Of a DNA stretch of 64,000 bases, positions 15,665 through 24,520 are shown piece after piece. Every line of letters begins with the position of its first letter. The stretch's first letter is position 1. The position numbers were made by a program, and so were the translations under genes. The DNA comes from Paracoccaceae bacterium (GTDB lineage: Bacteria > Pseudomonadota > Alphaproteobacteria > Rhodobacterales > Rhodobacteraceae). The notes beneath the pieces were generated by a model, which saw only the letters and a list, made by a program, of their open reading frames with translations, searched no databases and had not been told where the DNA came from. The stretch covers positions 1-64,000 of the forward strand of contig JAIOJF010000040.1 in the NCBI GenBank assembly GCA_019911965.1, written 5' to 3'.

Positions 15665-17653
15665 ATGATTGCTGAACTCGGCCACTTCGCATTGATACTC
15701 GCCTTCATGGTGTCCATCGCACAGGCCATCGTGCCGATGGTCGGGGCACAGAAAGGCTGGGCCGGCTGGATGGGTGTCGGCGTGCCTGCGGCAATGGCGC
15801 AATTCGCGCTGGCAGCGGCGGCTTTCGCGGCGCTGACCTATTCCTTCGTGGTCTCGGATTTCTCGGTGGCGCTGGTCGCCAACAACTCGCATTCGCTGAA
15901 ACCGATGCTCTATAAGGTGACCGGCACTTGGGGCAATCACGAAGGCTCGATGCTGCTCTGGGTGCTGATCCTGGCGCTGTTCGGCGCGGTTGTGGCGGCG
16001 TTCGGCGCGAACCTGCCGGATCGTTTGAAGGCGCGGGTGCTGTCGGTGCAGGCGGCGGTCGGTGCGGCGTTCTTCGCGTTTCTTCTGTTCACCTCGAACC
16101 CGTTTCTTCGGCTGAGTTTTCCGCCGCTTGACGGCTCCGGTTTGAACCCGCTGTTGCAGGATCCGGGCCTCGCGTTTCATCCGCCGTTCCTCTATCTCGG
16201 CTATGTCGGGCTGTCCACGTCGTTTGCCTTTGCCGTTGCTGCGCTGATCGAAGGGCGGGTCGATGCCGCCTGGGCGCGCTGGGTGCGGCCCTGGACGCTG
16301 GCGGCCTGGATGTTCCTGACCATCGGCATCGCGCTCGGCTCCTGGTGGGCCTATTACGAGCTTGGCTGGGGCGGCTGGTGGTTCTGGTACCCGGTCGAAA
16401 ACGCCAGCTTCATGCCCTGGCTGATCGCCACCGCCTTGCTGCATTCCGCCATCGTGGTGGAAAAGCGCGAGGCGCTGAAGACATGGACGGTGCTGCTGGC
16501 GATCATGGCGTTTTCGTTTTCGCTGATCGGTACTTTCATCGTGCGCTCGGGCGTCATCACCTCGGTCCATGCCTTTGCCAACGATCCCGAACGCGGTGTG
16601 TTCATTCTGGCGATCCTGGCCGTCACCATCGGCGGTTCGCTGACATTGTTCGCCGCGCGCGCCGGGTCGCTGACCTCGAAGGGTGTGTTTTCGCTGGTCA
16701 GCCGCGAATCGGCGCTGATGCTGAACAATGTCCTGCTGGTGGTGGCGACGTTCGTGGTGTTCATCGGCACCGTCTGGCCGCTGATCTCCGAGATGACCTT
16801 CGGGCGGAAACTGTCGGTCGGCGCGCCGTTCTTCGACATGGCGTTCACGCCGTTCATGGTGGTGCTGGCGATGGTGCTGCCGCTCGGTGCGGTGATGCCG
16901 TGGAAACGCGCCGATCTCGGGCGCTCGATGCGGCCCCTCTGGGGGGTGCTGGCGGCCTCGGTTACATTCGGTGCATTGGTGCTGGTGGTACAGACCGGTA
17001 CGCGGATGATGGCGCCGATCGGCCTGGCGCTGGCGGCCTGGCTGATCCTGGGTGCGCTGGCCGATCTTGGCGCGCGGGTGCGCCTTGGCAAGGTAGGCTT
17101 TGCCGAGACCTTGCGCCGCCTTGGCAACCTGCCCCGGGCCGAGCTTGGCAAGTTCCTGGCACATGCCGGGCTTGGTGTCACGATCTTCGGCATCGCTGCA
17201 ATCACCGCCTGGGAGACCGAGGATATCCGCGTCGCCAAACCCGGTGACAGCTTTATCATCAGCGGCCCAGCCACCGAATACCAGATCCGTTTCGACGACG
17301 TGCGCTCGGTGCAGGGCCCGAATTATCAGGCCACGCAGGGAGTGTTCACGGTGCTGGTCGATGGTGACGAGATCGCCACCCTGCGCCCGGAAAAGCGGGT
17401 CTACCCGGTCAGCCGGATGCCCACCACCGAGGCGGCGATGGATATCGGGTTCTGGCGCGATGTCTATCTGGTGATCGGTGATCCGCAGGAGCAGGGCGGC
17501 TTTGCCGTTCGCGCCTATGTCAAGCCGTTTGCCAACTGGATATGGGCCGGTGCGATCATCATGGCGCTTGGCGGCCTGGCCAGCCTCAGCGACCGGCGTT
17601 ACCGGGTTGCCGCGGGGGCGCGGCGGCGCGGCGCGGCTGTGGCGGCGGAGTGA
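15665..17653 (+). CDS. ccmF: Heme lyase subunit CcmF
   Basis: CcmF is the integral membrane core of the heme-ligation complex that attaches heme to apocytochrome c. The 662 residues span about 15 helices. Four conserved His segments are present: FHPPFLYLG, LLHSAIV, SVHAFAND and LAHAGLG, as is GNHEGSMLLW. The tryptophan-rich WWD motif near residues 234-249 reads GGWWFW-Y-PVENAS, with Tyr (codon 16388-16390, TAC) where I expect Asp. ATG 15665 starts at MIAELGHFAL; the frame upstream of it is not family-like. ccmH follows after five bases. Confidence 0.95.
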   Translation: MIAELGHFALILAFMVSIAQAIVPMVGAQKGWAGWMGVGVPAAMAQFALAAAAFAALTYSFVVSDFSVALVANNSHSLKPMLYKVTGTWGNHEGSMLLWVLILALFGAVVAAFGANLPDRLKARVLSVQAAVGAAFFAFLLFTSNPFLRLSFPPLDGSGLNPLLQDPGLAFHPPFLYLGYVGLSTSFAFAVAALIEGRVDAAWARWVRPWTLAAWMFLTIGIALGSWWAYYELGWGGWWFWYPVENASFMPWLIATALLHSAIVVEKREALKTWTVLLAIMAFSFSLIGTFIVRSGVITSVHAFANDPERGVFILAILAVTIGGSLTLFAARAGSLTSKGVFSLVSRESALMLNNVLLVVATFVVFIGTVWPLISEMTFGRKLSVGAPFFDMAFTPFMVVLAMVLPLGAVMPWKRADLGRSMRPLWGVLAASVTFGALVLVVQTGTRMMAPIGLALAAWLILGALADLGARVRLGKVGFAETLRRLGNLPRAELGKFLAHAGLGVTIFGIAAITAWETEDIRVAKPGDSFIISGPATEYQIRFDDVRSVQGPNYQATQGVFTVLVDGDEIATLRPEKRVYPVSRMPTTEAAMDIGFWRDVYLVIGDPQEQGGFAVRAYVKPFANWIWAGAIIMALGGLASLSDRRYRVAAGARRRGAAVAAE

Positions 17654-17658
17654 GAGTT

Positions 17659-18099
17659 ATGAAGCGATTGCTGCTTATCCTGATCCTGCTGGCCAGCCCG
17701 GCGCTGGCGGTGCAACCGGATGAAATCCTTGCCGATCCGGTTCTTGAGGAACGTGCGCGCGACATTTCAAAAGGTCTGAGATGCCTTGTCTGCCGCAACG
17801 AAAATATCGACGACAGCAATGCCGGTCTGGCGCGTGATCTTCGCCTTTTGGTCCGCGAACGCCTGGTTGCGGGCGACAGCGACGATCAGGTTACTGCCTT
17901 TGTGGTGGCACGCTACGGCGAATACGTGCTGTTGCAGCCAAAGGCCACCGGCAGCAACCTTGTGCTTTGGGCGGCGGGGCCGGTGATGCTGGTGCTGGCA
18001 GGCTGGACCGCTATCGCCTTTCTGCGTCGCCGCCGCAACGTCGAAGCCGCGCTCAGCCCGGACGAGGAAAAGCGGCTGGGTGAATTGCTGGGCGAATGA
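17659..18099 (+). CDS. ccmH: Cytochrome c maturation protein CcmH (CycL)
   Basis: CcmH is a membrane-anchored thiol oxidoreductase that keeps the apocytochrome CXXCH cysteines reduced for heme attachment. The 146 residues have a cleavable signal (MKRLLLILILLASPALA), the redox motif LRCLVC-RNENI near residue 40, and one C-terminal membrane helix at about 100-118. The family usually has CQNQ after the second Cys; here it is CRNEN, a common variant. It begins five bases after ccmF, so the two are co-transcribed. No ccmI is seen downstream. Confidence 0.93.
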   Translation: MKRLLLILILLASPALAVQPDEILADPVLEERARDISKGLRCLVCRNENIDDSNAGLARDLRLLVRERLVAGDSDDQVTAFVVARYGEYVLLQPKATGSNLVLWAAGPVMLVLAGWTAIAFLRRRRNVEAALSPDEEKRLGELLGE

Positions 18100-18180
18100 C
18101 GAAACGTCAGGTCCTGATCCGCCTCGCGAATACTGGCGCAGCCGGTTACAGATAGTGACGAACATGCAGGGGAAGATGTC

Positions 18181-18957
18181 ATGGTTTATACGGTGATTGA
18201 CTACAAACTCGATGCCGGGGTGGCAACGATCACGCTGAACCGGCCCGATGTGCTGAACTCGATGAACGGGCAGATGCGGGCGGAAATCCTGGATGCGGTG
18301 CGTACCGCCGGGGCCGAGGCGCGGGTGCTGGTGCTGACCGGCGCCGGGCGCGGATTTTGTTCCGGCCAGGACCTTGGGGGTGCCACCGACGTGGCGCATA
18401 TCGATCTGGAAGGCACCCTGAAGGACGAATACGAACCGATGCTGCGGGCGATTTTCGATTGCCCGATCCCGACGATTTCCGCCGTCAATGGAGCGGCCGC
18501 CGGGGCAGGGGCCAATCTGGCACTGGCGGCGGATGTGGTGATCGCCGCCGAAAGCGCCTATTTCATGCAGGCCTTTTCGATGATCGGCCTGATCCCCGAT
18601 GCCGGCGGCACCTATTTCATGCCGCGCAACATGGGGCTGGCCAAGGCGATGGGGGCGGCCCTGTTCGCCGACAAGATATCGGCACGCCAGGCCAGCGACT
18701 GGGGCCTGATCTGGGAGGCAGTGCCGGACGCGGAATTTGACGCCGTGATCGCCGCACGCGCCGGGCGGCTGGCGAACGGGCCGACGGCGGCGTACCGCAA
18801 GATCAAGCAGGTACTGCGCGCCAGTTTCGAGAACGATCTGGACGGCCAGTTGGCGATGGAAGCCCGGGTTCAGGGCGAGGCCGGGCGCACCCGCGATTTC
18901 GCCGAGGGCGTGCTGGCCTTCAACGAAAAGCGCAAGCCGAAGTTTGAAGGCCGCTAG
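18181..18957 (+). CDS. Enoyl-CoA hydratase/isomerase, PaaG-like
   Basis: This 258-residue crotonase-fold protein has the oxyanion-hole motifs GAGRGFCSGQDLGG and NGAAAGAGANLALAADVV, then MIGLIPDAGGTYFMPR, where the Asp fits the PaaG (ring-opening isomerase) type rather than a two-Glu hydratase. Many Rhodobacteraceae carry this gene just after ccmH, though a functional link is not clear. It probably isomerises an epoxidised aromatic or enoyl CoA ester in the cytosol. No other phenylacetate genes are in the window, so the substrate is uncertain. Confidence 0.8.
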   Translation: MVYTVIDYKLDAGVATITLNRPDVLNSMNGQMRAEILDAVRTAGAEARVLVLTGAGRGFCSGQDLGGATDVAHIDLEGTLKDEYEPMLRAIFDCPIPTISAVNGAAAGAGANLALAADVVIAAESAYFMQAFSMIGLIPDAGGTYFMPRNMGLAKAMGAALFADKISARQASDWGLIWEAVPDAEFDAVIAARAGRLANGPTAAYRKIKQVLRASFENDLDGQLAMEARVQGEAGRTRDFAEGVLAFNEKRKPKFEGR

Positions 18958-18975
18958 GGCTGCGAGCAGGATTGC

Positions 18976-19563
18976 CTAGAAATCGCCTGCCGCGGCGCGT
19001 TGCAGGATGTCCTGCATGATGTCCTTGACCTCCAGCGCCTCGGCCATCAGTTCGGGCGGCAGAGGTTTGCCGCCGTGGATCATCATGTCCATGTCCAGCG
19101 TGGTGATCCACAGATCGCCCGCCGCATCCTCAACCAGTGAAATCCGGCAGGGCAGATAGGCGGCATAGGCAAGATCGTGTTCAATCATCTTTGCTGCGGT
19201 CAGCGGGTTGCAATAAAGGTAGATGTTCAGTTTGCGCCAGGGCGTGCCGGTCATGGCCGCGACTTGATCGCCAAGCGGCAGCTTGCCGACGCCCCGGATG
19301 TTGCGGTCGATGGCGATTTGCTCGATCGACTGGTCGACCTCGTCGAAACTGAGGCCATCGGCGACCTTGGCCATCCAGACCGTCGCCGCCGCAGCGTTGC
19401 CGGTTTCCACCAGCCGGTCGGCCATGCCCAGATAGGTTTCGTACGCCCTGGCATCAAAGCCGTCGAAGGCGGTTTTGTATTTCCACATGGTCGGTGCGAA
19501 TCCGATACCCGCGCCAAGCGCGATCAGGCCGAGCAGAGCCAGGATGTTGCGAAGAAAGGTCAT
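18976..19563 (-). CDS. DUF302 family protein with N-terminal membrane anchor
   Basis: The 195 residues begin with a single hydrophobic segment (residues 3-24, LALLGLIALGAGIGF) that looks like an uncleaved anchor or signal. The DUF302 domain follows, recognised from its C-terminal LYCNPLTAAKMIEHDLAYAAYLPCRISL region and the late TLDMDMMIHGG segment. The function of DUF302 proteins is not established; some sit near sulfur or metal-stress genes. The gene is preceded by an AT-rich palindrome. It is convergent with the PaaG-like gene. Confidence 0.75.
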   Translation of the reverse strand: MTFLRNILALLGLIALGAGIGFAPTMWKYKTAFDGFDARAYETYLGMADRLVETGNAAAATVWMAKVADGLSFDEVDQSIEQIAIDRNIRGVGKLPLGDQVAAMTGTPWRKLNIYLYCNPLTAAKMIEHDLAYAAYLPCRISLVEDAAGDLWITTLDMDMMIHGGKPLPPELMAEALEVKDIMQDILQRAAAGDF

Positions 19564-19586
19564 GCGGAGCCGCCTTCTGTCCGGGA

Positions 19587-19619
19587 TTGATATTACATAT
19601 CACAATACATGAATATCAA
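19587..19619 (-). promoter_or_regulatory. AT-rich palindromic operator candidate upstream of the DUF302 gene
   Basis: TGATAT (19588-19593) and ATATCA (19597-19602) make a perfect palindrome with a TAC centre. A wider inverted repeat TTGATATT (19587-19594) / AATATCAA (19612-19619) surrounds it. The stretch is far more AT-rich than the rest of the region and lies 24 bp upstream of the DUF302 start. Confidence 0.45.
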
Positions 19620-19661
19620 AGCCGCGCAAGCATCCGCCGGGATCGGTTCATCGGGTTGAGG

Positions 19662-19997
19662 TCAGCGCCCTTCGGGGCCTTCATAGGCGCGTTCAACGCG
19701 GGCGACGCGCAGGCGGTAATGCTCGTACCAGCGGGCCTTGCCCACCTTTTGCGCTGCCAGATGGCTGACATTCTCGCGCCAGGCGCGGATGGCGGCTTCG
19801 TCCTGCCAATAACTGACGGTGATGGCGAAGCCCTCGGCATCGCGGCTGGATTCCAGGCCGATGAACCCCGGCTGGGCGCGTGCCAGCTCGGCCATTTTTG
19901 CGGCCATATCGCCATAACCGTCCGGCGTGGAGGATGCCTGATTGGCAAAGATCACCGCGTAATAGGGCGGCGCGGGCATCGGCGCGAAACGATCCAT
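19662..19997 (-). CDS. Antibiotic biosynthesis monooxygenase (ABM)-domain protein
   Basis: A single small ferredoxin-like ABM domain of 111 residues is visible: PYYAVIFANQ strand near residue 11, PGFIGLESSRD near 43, and the W-containing SYWQDEAAIRAWRENVSHLAAQ segment. Such domains act as heme-degrading or quinol monooxygenases, or have unknown roles. It starts 9 bp after the ABC ATPase stop codon, so it is the last gene of the transporter operon. That placement hints that it acts on something linked to the transported compound, but this is inference. Confidence 0.75.
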   Translation of the reverse strand: MDRFAPMPAPPYYAVIFANQASSTPDGYGDMAAKMAELARAQPGFIGLESSRDAEGFAITVSYWQDEAAIRAWRENVSHLAAQKVGKARWYEHYRLRVARVERAYEGPEGR

Positions 19998-20006
19998 CCC
20001 GGATGC

Positions 20007-22094
20007 CTATTCCGCCGCGATCTTGATCACCGGTTCCATCTGCGCGAAGACTTCCTCCGACAGGTGGCATTTCACCTGATGGCCGTCTTCCAGCGTCCGG
20101 ATCGGCGGCACCTCGCGGTCGCACAAGCCATCCGGCACTTCCGATTTCCATCGGCAGCGGGTCTGGAACGGGCAGCCGGGAGGCGGGTTGACCGCCGACG
20201 GGATATCGCCTTCCAGCACGATGCGCTTTTTCTGCACCCGTGTGTCGGCAATCGGCACGGCGGACAACAGCGCCTCGGTGTAGGGGTGATAAGGCGGCGA
20301 GAAGACCTGATCGGTCGTGCCCATCTCCACCACATGACCCAGATACATCACCATCACCCGGTCGCTCAGATAGCGCACGATGCTGAGATCGTGGCTGATG
20401 AACAGCAATGTTGTCAGATGCTTGCGCTGGATTTCCATCAGCAGGTCGGCCACCGCCGCCTGCACCGACACGTCCAGTGCCGAAACCGGCTCATCCGCCA
20501 CGACGATCTTCGCGTCACCGGCAAAGGCGCGCGCAATGCCGACGCGCTGTTTCTGGCCACCTGATAATTGCCGGGGCATCCGGGTGGCGAATTCGCGCGG
20601 CAGTTTCACCAGGTCCAGCAATTCCAGCATATGCGCCCAGCGTTCGGAATTGTTCTCGCCAATGCCGAAAATCTCCAGCGCGCGGACGATCTGGCGGCCG
20701 ACTGTCATCGACGGGTTCAGCGTGTCGAACGGGTTCTGGAACACCATCTGCACCGACGAGACCGTCTTGGTATCGCGGTCCTGGATCGGAACTGCCGAAA
20801 TCTCTTCGCCGAACATCTTGATCGAGCCTTCGGTGGCGGTTTCCAGCCCCATCAGCACCTTGGCAAAAGTGGATTTCCCGCAGCCGCTTTCGCCGACGAT
20901 GGCCAGCGTTTCGCCTTCGCGCGCCTCGAAACTCAGGGTCTCGTTCGCCTTGACCACCTTTCTGGCCCCGGACGAGCCGAACAGCGCATTGGCCGCCACC
21001 TCGTAATATTTCTTCAGGTTTTCCATTTTCAGGACAACCTGGCCCTGTTCGGCGCTTTCCTGTTCCACCACGGCGGCCAGCGGCGCATTCCAGTCGATAT
21101 CGCCGATCCTGAGGCACCGGCTGTCATGCCGGTCATCGCCGGCAATCGGCTGCATACGGATATCCTCGGCGTTGCACAGGCCATCCTGATAGTAATCGCA
21201 GCGCGGCCCGAAATTGCAGCCATTGGGCCGTTCATGCGGCAGCGGGAAATTCCCGGGAATGGCGATCAGCGGGCGCGAGTTCTTGTCGGCCCCCGGCAGC
21301 GGGATCGAGCGGAACAAGGCCTGCGTATAAGGATGCTGCATCTTGTCGAACACATCCTTGATCGAACCGGTCTCCACCGCCTCGCCGGAATACATCACGC
21401 ATAGGCGGTCGCAGGTTTCCATGATCAGGCCGAGATTGTGGCTGATGAACAGCATCGAGGTGCCGTATTTCTCGCCCAGCCCCTTGACCAGATCGACGAT
21501 GCCGGCCTCGACCGTGACGTCCAGCGCGGTGGTAGGTTCGTCCAGGATCAGCAGCGAGGGTTTCGACATCAGCGCCATCGCGATCACGATCCGCTGCTGC
21601 TGACCGCCGGACAATTGGTGCGGATAGGCTTTCAGGATACGGTCGGGATCGGGCAGGCGCACGTCTTCGATCACCTGGCGCGCCATCGCCAGGGCTTCGG
21701 CTTTCGACTTGCCCTCGTGGATCATCGGCACTTCGGCCAGTTGCTGGCCGATCTTCATCGCCGGGTTCAGGGATGCCATCGGCTCCTGATAGATCATGGC
21801 GATTTCCGAGCCGCGGATCTGGCGCAATTCCTCGGGCGTCATGGTGTTCAGATCGCGGCCCTTGAACTTGATGGTGCCGCCGACGATCCGGCCATTGACC
21901 CCTAAGTCCTGCATCACCCCCAAAGCCACGGTGGATTTGCCGCAGCCGCTTTCGCCGACCAGGCCCATCGCCTCGCCCGGCATCACGGTGCAGGAGAAAT
22001 CCATCACCGCCGGGATTTCCCGCAGCCGCGTGAAGAACGAGATCGAAAGGTTCTCGATCTCCAGGATCGGGCCGTCATAGTCCCATTTTTCCAT
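20007..22094 (-). CDS. Double ATP-binding protein of a dipeptide/oligopeptide/nickel-type ABC transporter
   Basis: The 695 residues hold two full ABC domains that are usually separate DppD and DppF proteins. Domain 1 has Walker A GESGCGKST near residue 49, LSGGQQQR, and LLILDEPTTALD. Domain 2 has a second GESGCGKST near residue 402, LSGGQKQR, and VADEPVSALD. Each domain is followed by an oligopeptide C-terminal Cys-rich segment, for example GCNFGPRCDYY and GCPFQTRCRW. ATG 22094 is chosen, with GGGAGGG six bases upstream; TTG 22109 would be an alternative. The two domains probably power peptide-type uptake with the permeases upstream. Confidence 0.9.
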   Translation of the reverse strand: MEKWDYDGPILEIENLSISFFTRLREIPAVMDFSCTVMPGEAMGLVGESGCGKSTVALGVMQDLGVNGRIVGGTIKFKGRDLNTMTPEELRQIRGSEIAMIYQEPMASLNPAMKIGQQLAEVPMIHEGKSKAEALAMARQVIEDVRLPDPDRILKAYPHQLSGGQQQRIVIAMALMSKPSLLILDEPTTALDVTVEAGIVDLVKGLGEKYGTSMLFISHNLGLIMETCDRLCVMYSGEAVETGSIKDVFDKMQHPYTQALFRSIPLPGADKNSRPLIAIPGNFPLPHERPNGCNFGPRCDYYQDGLCNAEDIRMQPIAGDDRHDSRCLRIGDIDWNAPLAAVVEQESAEQGQVVLKMENLKKYYEVAANALFGSSGARKVVKANETLSFEAREGETLAIVGESGCGKSTFAKVLMGLETATEGSIKMFGEEISAVPIQDRDTKTVSSVQMVFQNPFDTLNPSMTVGRQIVRALEIFGIGENNSERWAHMLELLDLVKLPREFATRMPRQLSGGQKQRVGIARAFAGDAKIVVADEPVSALDVSVQAAVADLLMEIQRKHLTTLLFISHDLSIVRYLSDRVMVMYLGHVVEMGTTDQVFSPPYHPYTEALLSAVPIADTRVQKKRIVLEGDIPSAVNPPPGCPFQTRCRWKSEVPDGLCDREVPPIRTLEDGHQVKCHLSEEVFAQMEPVIKIAAE

Positions 22095-22105
22095 GATACC
22101 CTCCC

Positions 22106-23353
22106 TCAATCCTTCAAGGATTCTTCGCGCAGGCCATCGGCCAGCAGGTTCAGCCCCAGAACCAGGCTCATCAGACTGAGCGCAGGCGGCAGGGCCGGGT
22201 GGATGTAGATCGCCAACAGCTTGCGCCCGTCATTGATCGTCGCCCCCCAATCCGGGCTTTCCGGGGAAAGGCCCAGGCCGAAGAAGCCCAATGTGCCGAG
22301 GAGGATCGTGGTATAGCCGATCCTGAGGCAGAAATCGACGATCAGCGGCCCTCGCGCATTCGGCAGGATTTCCCACAGCATGATGTACCAGGGGCCTTCG
22401 CCCCGGGTCTGCGCGGCGGCGACGTAATCGCGGGTCTGGATGTCCATCGTGAGGCCCCGCACGATGCGGAAGATGGTGGGTGAGTTCACAAAGACCACCG
22501 CCACGAAGATGTTCAGCTTTTCCGGGCCAAGGCCAAGCGAGACCAGCGGCTGGTGCTCGTGCCAGGTCGTTACCATCCATTCCCCAAACGGATTGCCCTG
22601 ATTGAGATGCCCCATCACGGTGGTCCAGATGCCGACGAAGGGGTCCATCTCGAATACGGTGCCGAAATAGAACATCAGCATCACGATCACGATCGGGGCG
22701 GCCACCCATGTCAGCACGTGCGGCGATATCCGCCAGCGCGAGAACATGAAGGTCCACACGAAGATCACCGGGAAGATGAACAGAACCCCGGCAACCCAGG
22801 TGACCACGCCGGTGGCGCGGATTTCCGGGGTAACCAGCAGGTAGAACAGCAGGATCACCGGGAAGGCCAGCACCAGGTTGGCCAGGAACGACAGCAGCGT
22901 ATCCAGCCAGCCGCCGTAATATCCCGCCGGCAGGCCCAGCGTGATGCCGACCATGAAGGCAAACAGCGTCGCCGCCGGGGCGATGGACAGCACGGTCTTC
23001 GATCCCGAGATCAGCCGGCTGAACACGTCGCGCGCAAGATTGTCGCCGCCCAGCAGGTAATAGACATCATGCGCGCCCCTGAGCGGCGTGCCAGGCAGCT
23101 TGTTCTTCATCCCCGAGACCTGCACCAGCGGGTCCTGGGTGATGATCATGTCGGCGAACAGCGCGCACAGGACCCAGAACAATACCAGCGCAAAGCCGAA
23201 CATGCCGACCGGGTTGTCGAACAATTTGCCATAAAGGCCCAGCCGGCGCTTGAAGCGGATGGACAGGGCGAACACCACGATCATGCCGATCCAGACGGGC
23301 ATGAGCTGGTTCAGGATGGCCAGTATGATCTGACCCCAGGTAAGCGGTTCCAT
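22106..23353 (-). CDS. ABC transporter permease, DppC-like (long form)
   Basis: This 415-residue membrane protein carries the binding-protein-dependent permease fold, with the N-terminal GGDNLARDVFSRLISGSK and the coupling-helix EAA region DYVAAAQTRGEGPWYIMLWEILPNA near residue 315. It is about 110-130 residues longer than the usual 300-residue DppC, mainly because of extra hydrophobic segments between the first helices and the EAA loop (about residues 165-245). The start overlaps no upstream gene; the stop lies 12 bp inside the range upstream of the ATPase start. It pairs with the DppB-like permease in the same operon. Confidence 0.87.
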   Translation of the reverse strand: MEPLTWGQIILAILNQLMPVWIGMIVVFALSIRFKRRLGLYGKLFDNPVGMFGFALVLFWVLCALFADMIITQDPLVQVSGMKNKLPGTPLRGAHDVYYLLGGDNLARDVFSRLISGSKTVLSIAPAATLFAFMVGITLGLPAGYYGGWLDTLLSFLANLVLAFPVILLFYLLVTPEIRATGVVTWVAGVLFIFPVIFVWTFMFSRWRISPHVLTWVAAPIVIVMLMFYFGTVFEMDPFVGIWTTVMGHLNQGNPFGEWMVTTWHEHQPLVSLGLGPEKLNIFVAVVFVNSPTIFRIVRGLTMDIQTRDYVAAAQTRGEGPWYIMLWEILPNARGPLIVDFCLRIGYTTILLGTLGFFGLGLSPESPDWGATINDGRKLLAIYIHPALPPALSLMSLVLGLNLLADGLREESLKD

Positions 23354-23366
23354 ATCCTGCCCTCCC

Positions 23367-24413
23367 TCAGTTGATGCGGATGCGCGGGTTCAGGTAGACA
23401 TAGCCGATATCGGATATCAGCTGCGTCACCAGAACCACGATCACCGACACGATGCCGACCGACAGCAGCATCTCGATATCGTTGTTGCCCGCCGCCTGCA
23501 CCAGCAGCCAGCCGAAGCCCTTGTAGTTGAACAGGGTCTCGACAATCACCACCCCGGTCAGCAACCAGGGGAATTGCAGCATGATCACCGTGAACGGCGC
23601 GATCAGCGCGTTCCTGAGCGCGTGTTTCAGCACGATATTGCGGAAACTGACACCTTTCAGGCGGGCGGTGCGGATATATTGCGCCGTCATCACCTCGGCC
23701 ATCGAGGCCCGGGTCATCCGCGCGATATAGCCCATGCCGTAAAGTGCGATGGTCATTACCGGCAGGAAGAAATTCTCGAAATTGGCCCCGTCCATGGCGC
23801 TGGTCGCGGTGCCCTTGAACCATTTCAGCCCGACAACCGAGGACGAGAACACCACGATCAGGATCACCCCCGACACATATTCCGGCGTTGCCGTGGTGGC
23901 GATGGAGAAGGTCGATAACGTCCGGTCGGTGCGCGAGCCTTCCCGCATCCCCGCCAGAATGCCGATGATCAGGGCCGAGGGGATCATCACGATCAGCACC
24001 CACAGCATCAGCTTGCCGGTCAGGCCGAGGCGTTTCCACACGATCGGGCCGACCTCGTCCTTGAACACCACCGACCAGCCGAAATCGCCCTGCAACACGC
24101 CGCAGCGGCTTGGGGCCTCGGCGGCGGGCATACCCTTGCGGATGCAGCGCCCGGTCACCTTGCCGTCTTCATGGGTATAGGTGAAGCCGGGCAGCACCCC
24201 CAGCCATTCGCCGTAGCGCGTGAAGACCGGCTGGGTATAGCCGTTCTTGGCCAGGAACGAGGCCACCTGCGCATCGGTCATCCGCTGGGTACCTTCCAGC
24301 TTGGCGACCTTTTCCAGATTGGGATAGAGGTTGGTCAGAAAGAAGACCACGAAAGTCAGGCACAATGCCGTCAGCAGCATCACGCCAAGGCGCTTGAGCA
24401 GAAAGTATAGCAT
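23367..24413 (-). CDS. ABC transporter permease, DppB-like
   Basis: The 348 residues fit the DppB/NikB permease family: an N-terminal helix (MLYFLLKRLGVMLLTALCLTF, here seen as one hydrophobic block), a periplasmic segment holding several charged residues, a C-terminal set of helices, and the coupling segment QYIRTARLKGVSFRNIVLKHALRNA near residue 240. Its stop is 13 bp before the DppC-like start. The gene follows the binding-protein gene after a 107-bp gap that contains a strong hairpin. Confidence 0.9.
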   Translation of the reverse strand: MLYFLLKRLGVMLLTALCLTFVVFFLTNLYPNLEKVAKLEGTQRMTDAQVASFLAKNGYTQPVFTRYGEWLGVLPGFTYTHEDGKVTGRCIRKGMPAAEAPSRCGVLQGDFGWSVVFKDEVGPIVWKRLGLTGKLMLWVLIVMIPSALIIGILAGMREGSRTDRTLSTFSIATTATPEYVSGVILIVVFSSSVVGLKWFKGTATSAMDGANFENFFLPVMTIALYGMGYIARMTRASMAEVMTAQYIRTARLKGVSFRNIVLKHALRNALIAPFTVIMLQFPWLLTGVVIVETLFNYKGFGWLLVQAAGNNDIEMLLSVGIVSVIVVLVTQLISDIGYVYLNPRIRIN

Positions 24414-24483
24414 GTCGGTCCCTGTCGGTTCTGGTGCGCACGTTCTTCGTCGTGCTTGTCAAACCGGGTAACCCCCCCGGGGT

Positions 24484-24508
24484 GCCGGAGGCCTGAGCGG
24501 CCTCCGGC
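24484..24508 (-). other. Strong hairpin between binding-protein and permease genes
   Basis: GCCGGAGGCC (24484-24493) and GGCCTCCGGC (24499-24508) form a perfect 10-bp stem with a TGAGC loop, just after the binding-protein gene stop (24521). Such elements typically stabilise or partially end the binding-protein message, so that it is made in excess over the permeases. Confidence 0.6.
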
Positions 24509-24520
24509 GCAGTTATTGGA

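Noticed and set aside
15560-17164. 534-residue minus-strand open frame
   Set aside because: Antisense of ccmF, which has clear family motifs; the shadow product is Arg/His/Gln-rich with no recognisable domain.
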